A stretch of 64,000 bases of DNA, taken from assembly GCA_022747635.1 (NCBI GenBank), contig JAKTNV010000003.1:93040790-93104789 (forward strand), in the 5' to 3' direction. Origin of the DNA: Hetaerina americana. Taxonomy: Eukaryota > Arthropoda > Insecta > Odonata > Calopterygidae. Positions 58,164 through 64,000 of this stretch are shown one piece after another (positions within the stretch are counted from its first letter, which is position 1; each line of letters starts with the position of its first letter). The position numbers and the translations under genes are program-made. A model generated the notes under the pieces. The model was not told where the DNA came from, searched no databases, and saw only the letters and a list, made by a program, of their open reading frames with translations.

Positions 58164-58479
58164 GACCATTAACAGTTATAATATCTTCAATTGCAGAGAG
58201 CAGCCAAAGTGAGTAGTGCTGAAAACCTTTTAACTCTTAAGAACTTTGTCACAATGAATTTTCAAGTCCCTTCGTAGACCGATGTGAAAACTATTTCATA
58301 AAGGTCCTTATCTTGGTGCAAACGATTTGGCCTGAAAAACCCCGAGGAGTATGAAGGCTCTGGTACGACCATGACCTTAAAGGCAATAGTCAGTTTTGCT
58401 TTTTTTTTGCGAGACGAAGTCAACCTAATCTCGTCCTTAACTCAGGTCCTCGTGTACATTGAAACACCCTGCATTCAAA

Positions 58480-59040
58480 TATGGATCCTCACTCCTACCC
58501 GTTCTCCCTTTCCGTTACGACTAAACAAGCAATTACCTCGTCGGCACGCTCACTTCCGTCTCACTGACGCCCACCATCCACCATTCTTTCTCCACCCTCT
58601 CCCGACAATCCTTTCTCTCTCGCACCACCACCCCACTCCCTCCCCCTTCTTAATCTCTCCTCACACCCCGCCCCCCCCTTAAACACACGCTGACGACACT
58701 CTGGCACTTTTTAGTTTGCAACACCTCCCTCGGTCCTCCATCCGCCCTTCCCTCTCTCCCTCCCTCCATCACCATTCCTCCGCCTGCCCCTCCATCCACG
58801 AGAGGCGTCTCGGTGAAAAATGTCCTCCTGGCATCTCGCTCGTTATTGCGTAACTGCGGAAAGAAGCCAGCGTTTCAATTCGGGGAAAGGAGATGGCTGC
58901 CGGGCAGGAGAGCGTGTTGAGCATGGGGAAGGGTGGTGTGGGAGGGGTCGGTTGTAGAGGAAAGAAAGAGCTCGTTGTGGGGGAGCGCTTTTGCGGAAGG
59001 GGAGTGAGGACGAAGTGGGCAGGGAGGGCGGGAAGGAATC
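58480..59040. other. Pyrimidine-to-purine switch island
   Basis: Pyrimidine-rich at 58480-58800 and purine-rich at 58870-59040, with a short mixed hinge. Just before it, near 58460-58475, GAAACACCCTGCA resembles an inverted mariner-type terminus, but I see no partner end. Confidence 0.6.
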
Positions 59041-59044
59041 GCCC

Positions 59045-60035
59045 GAATGAGAATATCCTTCCCAGAAACGCGGGGCCATTCTTTACGTTACAGTTAGCCT
59101 TCGCCTAAGAGAATGAAGAAAATAATCAGTCAAGCCTTAGTGGAGGTTATGTTTTTTTTCTCTCTTCTCCAACATCGTGTTCCATTTAGATAAACCCAGG
59201 TTCGGATTCAGAAACAAAGCCTCCCCTAAATTGGACGGGCCTATGGCTTAAAGTGGTTAGGGCTCTATTACAAGGAATTATGCTGTCAAGCACGTAATAG
59301 ATTCGCAATGAATGGGCAAATCGAAGGTCTGGAGTGTTAAGAGCACCGCCACCTGATGCAGCGAAACTAGGAAGCGGTAAATTTGACGACGACAGCAGCC
59401 ATGAATGCACATTTGCATCTTCCTATGAATCGTTATGAATGTAAATCCTGAACAAGGACCCGGGAAGAGCAAATAAATCGAGGCGAAACGAGATTTTTAT
59501 ATCGTCCCGAGACAGAGTGAGGATGAAATTTTATTAATATCCCACGGGAGTCCCAGAGCTTCCCACGTTTGTTTTTATGAGCAGTTATTCACTAAAATTC
59601 CTCGTAAAGTCAAATTGTAGTGAACTTTTAACACTGTCTACAGGTATAAAAGAGTTTTTAATTAATAGGCGATGAGATTCATGCGTTAATATTTTAAAAG
59701 AACGATCCCGTCTCATTTGAGTGTAGGCTTTAACATCTTTCTAAATATTCATATCCTCGTTAAAAATGTGTAGTGCGTTTAGGTTAATATAATTGCCCCG
59801 AGGCTTTACATTTTTTGCTCAGCTTTCTGCGGCGGGGAGCGATCGATGCCACAACGCCTCTATCTGCATTTACATATTTTCTTGAGTTGGAGTACAAAAA
59901 TAGTAAAGGTGGAGTTTGTTCGATGTCTCCACAGCATTTTTCTTCGTGAACACGACGCGCACGTCTCTGGATAAAAAAAGAGCTCGGCGGATGAGATTAT
60001 ATGGCATCTTTGTCGCACTAATTGCACATTATCGC
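59045..60035. other. Mixed unique DNA, no gene seen
   Basis: Nothing recognised. Confidence 0.5.
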
Positions 60036-60039
60036 AATG

Positions 60040-60460
60040 CGACATGGCGTCCTTTCTCGCCGGTCTTGTCAACCCTCCAGCCATCATTCCCTCATACACG
60101 CACACCCCCGCTTCCCTCTCCCGGCAAAACCCGTCCTCTCTGGCAAGACAGCGTCGCTGACCTCGCTCCCCCCATTACCTTTCTCCCCGCCTCCACCTAC
60201 CCACCCGCACTTCCCCTGTGACCCGCCTCCTCTTGTTCCACTCGTTAACGATAACGAAGGGGAGAGGGTGGTTCGGTCTCTCCCCCACCCGCTTACCTCC
60301 CCCTCTCTTCCTGTTTGTCTCCATCTCGCCCCAACCTCCTTTCCTCCCCGCAAATACCATCCTCGCTCCATATCCTGCCGGCGTCGACCTCCCATCCCAC
60401 CCGCACTTCTCCCGCGTATCCCAGGGAGTCGGGCGCTTGAGAGATAAATAAAAACTGCCA
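60040..60460. other. Pyrimidine-rich island
   Basis: C and T dominate the plus strand, with a short purine-rich insert near 60250. Overlapping frames on both strands (up to 171 codons) are artefacts. Confidence 0.65.
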
Positions 60461-60464
60461 AGAG

Positions 60465-63145
60465 CCCGGCACAATGGCCAAAGTGCGAGCGGCGCGATCT
60501 TTTTCCACCGCCACACTCGATGCCTCACCCCACCTTCAATCTCGCCCGCCGCCCACCAGCTCTTCCAAGATTTTTCCCCCTTCCGATATCGTTTAGCAGT
60601 ATTATGTCCTGGAGTTGACGGAAGAGAGCGGTCATTGAAGATGCTCATGCCACACCGGTGTGCTTTGGTGCTTTTCACTAATAAAGACAACGTTCTGATG
60701 CTCTTGGTTCTACAGAAATGACGTTAGAGCATCCTGTCCATCGATTCCTTCAGTTTCTAAAGTTTCTATTTAGGGCTATAAATTAGCGTACGCAATTACT
60801 GCTCATCTTATCCGTGAATATGATGTTGACATCTATGATCGTTAGCATCGGTCCAGGCCATTGCTTTTGAAATAATAATGGAACCACCTGAAGGATGCCT
60901 TGGAGGTTTTAATTTACACTGCAATTATTATAACGTTTTAAACCTTTTTGTTAGACATTTTCAATAACTTCAGCGCTTTAAAAGTGTCAAAATCATTCAT
61001 ATTGACCGGGCTTATGATTTTTACACTTTGTATTTGTTGAATTGTACTGCGTATTAGTGGATGACTCCGTAAAAAGTTACTGTCACGTTATCCCCCGCAG
61101 TTTCTTGGAATTTGATAAATACAATTGTAATTACTGCAAATATTGAGAAAAAAGAAAACCAATGGGAAAATTTGAAATCAGTTCATAATCGGTGGCCGTT
61201 GAAAACACAAATATACCCTAAGACTAAGGGCATAAATAAATTCCGTGGATACCCGCAGACATGACGAGTACCATGCTATATTTCGCTGCAAACCTCAAAT
61301 TTTTCATAGACGTCAGATAAATACCACAATTTACTGAAATGAAAGCCAAGTAAAAATTAACTAAAATTTAAAACATTTCCATAATATCATTAGGTACACA
61401 AAGGATTAAAGTACTTCACAAACTCACTTGTTTGATTTTTAACTTTATTTTTTCCTCGAATAAATTTCCAACGTTCTTGCAGCCGCAATTCACCTACATT
61501 TTCTATGTAGAAAGTTACCACTCATGATGCTCGAGGCATGCATTTATAAACCTCTCTCCAAAGAAAGACAAAATAGCTTGGAAACGGATGAATAGAGTAA
61601 ATATGATCTTCGAATCTGCTAAATACTTAAATGTACTCACCTTTGACATTTCGTGATAAAATAAATTCTAGAATAAATGGCTTATGATCAAAGCTAATGA
61701 TTCTAGACTCATGATCAAAGCTAATTTTTGCTTGTTTTATTAAGAGTTACATGTCCCAGTTTTCCCCTTTTGCTGCTCCTTTCAAGCCATTAATCTACAT
61801 TCTAAGTTCTTTTTTTATGCTTTTTGAATCTATCGAACCGAAAACTTCACAATCGCCGAAACCCAGGCGCGTCATTTCTTTCGGCGGTCTTTATCTACTT
61901 TCACAAAATGCCCCACAGTCCAACAAATGGGAATGTGACATGGTGTGTTGTAACCACAGTAATGAATTTTGAGGACAGGAATCTAAAAACTGTAAAACTT
62001 TTTTATGCCTCTTTCCTCTGGGTATGGCCTTCCTAGTATTCCTTTTGTGATCACCAACTACACGTAGGAAGCTAATCCATGAATTATTCGGCAGTTGTAA
62101 TTATCTTGGTACTTCTGTTTGACCTGCAGATGTAGTGCTGTATATTCATTATTACTTTTATTTCCCAAGATCGGCATGAATTGTGCCTTTTCAGCATCTT
62201 TCATTTTACATTAAATGTTTGTGCCTATCAATATATCTTTCAAATGTTTGTGGTAAAAATGAGACGCGTGTGGTTCTTTTGTAGTAGTTTTTTACCGGCA
62301 TGGTACCTTTTTTATTCAATATTTAACCAATAGTTTCAAAGAATAATTCCAAATTTGGCAGCATAGGTAACTTTGAACTTCAAAAAAAGATTTCCGTTGA
62401 TTTATTTACTCGGAATGAGTTTGAAAATTTGTTGCTTCTTTAATGGAACACTCGTTGCGTATGCTACGTGTAAGGCGTCTTTATTTTAAGCCATTTAATT
62501 ACCACTAAAGCCAATCGTTTTCACTATAAAGTATGATTATTCTCACTCCTACTATTGAGAAACGGCTTCGATCTTACCTTTTTGTTTGTTCTTTATATAT
62601 AAGTATATTTTGAAATATAATCTATTCATATAAAATTGGAGTATGCTTAGCAGATTTAATTAATCTCAAATTTTCCTTAAATACCATTTGACATCATACA
62701 GGCATGTATGTACATAGTTAAAGGTGTAAATTGTATTTAATCCTTATAATTAACACATTCTTTCAATGAATGCATCGATATGGCTGTTAAAAAGTTATGA
62801 CAGAAAATTATGGTGGTAAATGATTTTTAAAGCTAAGTGTCTAGTCTTTGGTTCCTTCTCCTTAAGTTAAACTATTATGAGTAACACTGCAAAATTGTGT
62901 CTCATGGTTTAATTTTTCTGAAGTGGTTCTCTTAAAATCCTTGTAAAAACAATAAAATGTAACCGTAAAATACACTTTTATTTCCATAGAATTTAAAGAA
63001 CATATTTCGTGTTTTGACAATTGGAACCCTTATGTCATACGTGCGATTATTATTTGGGATGTAGGATGCGGCAACATAACTTCCTTTTTAAAAGCGATTT
63101 TACCTTATAAAAAGGAATTTATGTTGCTACACTGTGTCTTATGTA
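60465..63145. other. AT-rich unique DNA, no gene seen
   Basis: A small tandem duplication ATGATCAAAGCTAAT lies at about 61685 and 61711. At about 61634 the minus strand reads CAAAG/GTGAGTAC, a good donor but with no exon beside it. Nothing else recognised. Confidence 0.55.
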
Positions 63146-63146
63146 A

Positions 63147-63438
63147 AGAAATCCTATGGAGGCAGGAAAAGTGGATGAAGGGGGGGGGTGTTGACCGGCA
63201 GTGGGATGTTGAAGACTGTGATAGAGGGTAGAATGTTGGGCAAAAGAGGAAAGGGAAGGAACAGGATAGGGATGCTGGACGGGATGAAGGGAGGAAGAAA
63301 GTACTCAGAGATGAAGAGGGACCTGATATAGAGTAGGATGATGGATTTTGTGTTTTGTTAGGGGTAATAAAATATTTGTTTGGTAGTTGTGTCCATCCAA
63401 AAACCTACCTTAACCGGTAGATTACCTTAAAAAAAATG
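63147..63438 (+). mobile_element. 5'-truncated 3' tail of the RTE-like LINE (family A)
   Basis: Nearly the same sequence as the inverse of 53053-53330: AGAAATCCTATGGAGGCAGG at the start, the block encoding GKGRNRIGMLDGMKGGRKYS, then CCATCCAAAAACCTACCTTA, GGTAGATTACC and an A-run. At about 290 bp it is a typical dead-on-arrival insertion. A G run and small indels break the frame. Confidence 0.85.
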
Positions 63439-63439
63439 C

Positions 63440-64000
63440 TTAACCTACAATTCCACGAAGAATGATCTACAAGCCCTCAAACCTCTCCTGGGACTATCCC
63501 ACATAATTGGGCTTTAAAATCTACTTGGTGGTAATGGCCAGAATTTTTTTAGATTCTCGTGACTTCTAGCCATCCAATATTGGTGTATTTTGAAAATGTA
63601 GGAAAAGAGTTTGCTTAACTATCTTCAAACCTTTCGACTTCAATATATTATCATAGTTTTCGTAACTTTAGAGTTCACATTTTCTGGGATTATTCGTGTG
63701 TTATTTTTCTTTCGAGTTGATTTTAAATTTCTTGTGCGATTTGGAAATTCCTAAGTAATGTCTTCTTGATTCGAGCCATTGCAGATTTTTTCTGCAATTC
63801 GTCCTATTTATATTCCCTTTACGTGATACGTATTTTATGTTTGAAATTGTCATTGAGAGTATTGAAGTCAGATAAGAGAAAAAGGTCTTTGTGTGGTAAT
63901 TCCTCCAGTTGTATGTAGATACTTGATCATTAAATAGTGTAAGTCACTGTTACACCCTTATGATGACTGTAACTATCAAGGCTCCAGTTACTATTGGATA
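63440..64000. other. AT-rich unique DNA, no gene seen
   Basis: Nothing recognised. Confidence 0.5.

Noticed and set aside
58455..58475. Second mariner, from GAAACACCCTGCA
   Set aside because: Only one end-like sequence, no partner terminus and no transposase remnant nearby.

Overview
This is eukaryotic intergenic or intronic DNA, not a microbial window. There are no operons or ribosome binding sites and no complete host gene. Unique sequence is about two-thirds A+T and carries no long open frames. The interpretable parts are retroelements, DNA transposon remnants, tRNA-derived SINEs and long (TA)n tracts. The mix of Penelope-like elements (PLEs) with GIY-YIG endonuclease, an RTE/BovB-like LINE, a maT-type mariner and tRNA SINEs suggests a large-genome arthropod, probably an insect with giant introns. 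I cannot name the species.

Layout: 1-740 holds the 3' end of a PLE with an open GIY-YIG frame and a hammerhead-ribozyme-like motif behind it. From 0.8 to 30.8 kb AT-rich DNA alternates with GC-richer blocks that are almost purely pyrimidine or purine on one strand; one tRNA SINE lies at 9.1-9.4 kb and one large TA/TG microsatellite at 11.4-11.7 kb. From 30.9 to 36.2 kb is a transposon nest: a ribozyme-like tail motif, a second SINE copy, a broken PLE, a 1.1 kb palindrome of two PLE tails joined head to head, a terminal-inverted-repeat element, and a three-copy SINE array that is also palindromic. From 36.5 to 51.3 kb purine/pyrimidine blocks return, with a fold-back element at 37.6 kb. From 51.4 to 56.7 kb is a second nest: LINE fragments, a PLE tail, a 1.5 kb LINE with reverse transcriptase, and a dead mariner inside a TA microsatellite. 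From 56.7 to 64 kb is mostly unique AT-rich DNA, with a 5'-truncated LINE copy at 63.1-63.4 kb.

Two plus-strand sites (3344/3345 and 58156/58157) have a pyrimidine tract, AG and then a full 5' splice site with nothing between, as at recursive-splicing ratchet points. The first is followed by a 73-bp coding-like exon candidate. With no other exon seen, I infer that much or all of the window lies in one very long plus-strand intron.

Most relevant to a new system are: (a) hammerhead-like motifs in four unrelated PLE-tail contexts, sharing a core and a covarying 4-base palindrome; (b) two independent head-to-head palindromes of 5'-truncated retroelements within 3 kb; (c) the paired pyrimidine-to-purine skew islands. 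All three come from reading the sequence and need alignment, folding or expression data to confirm.
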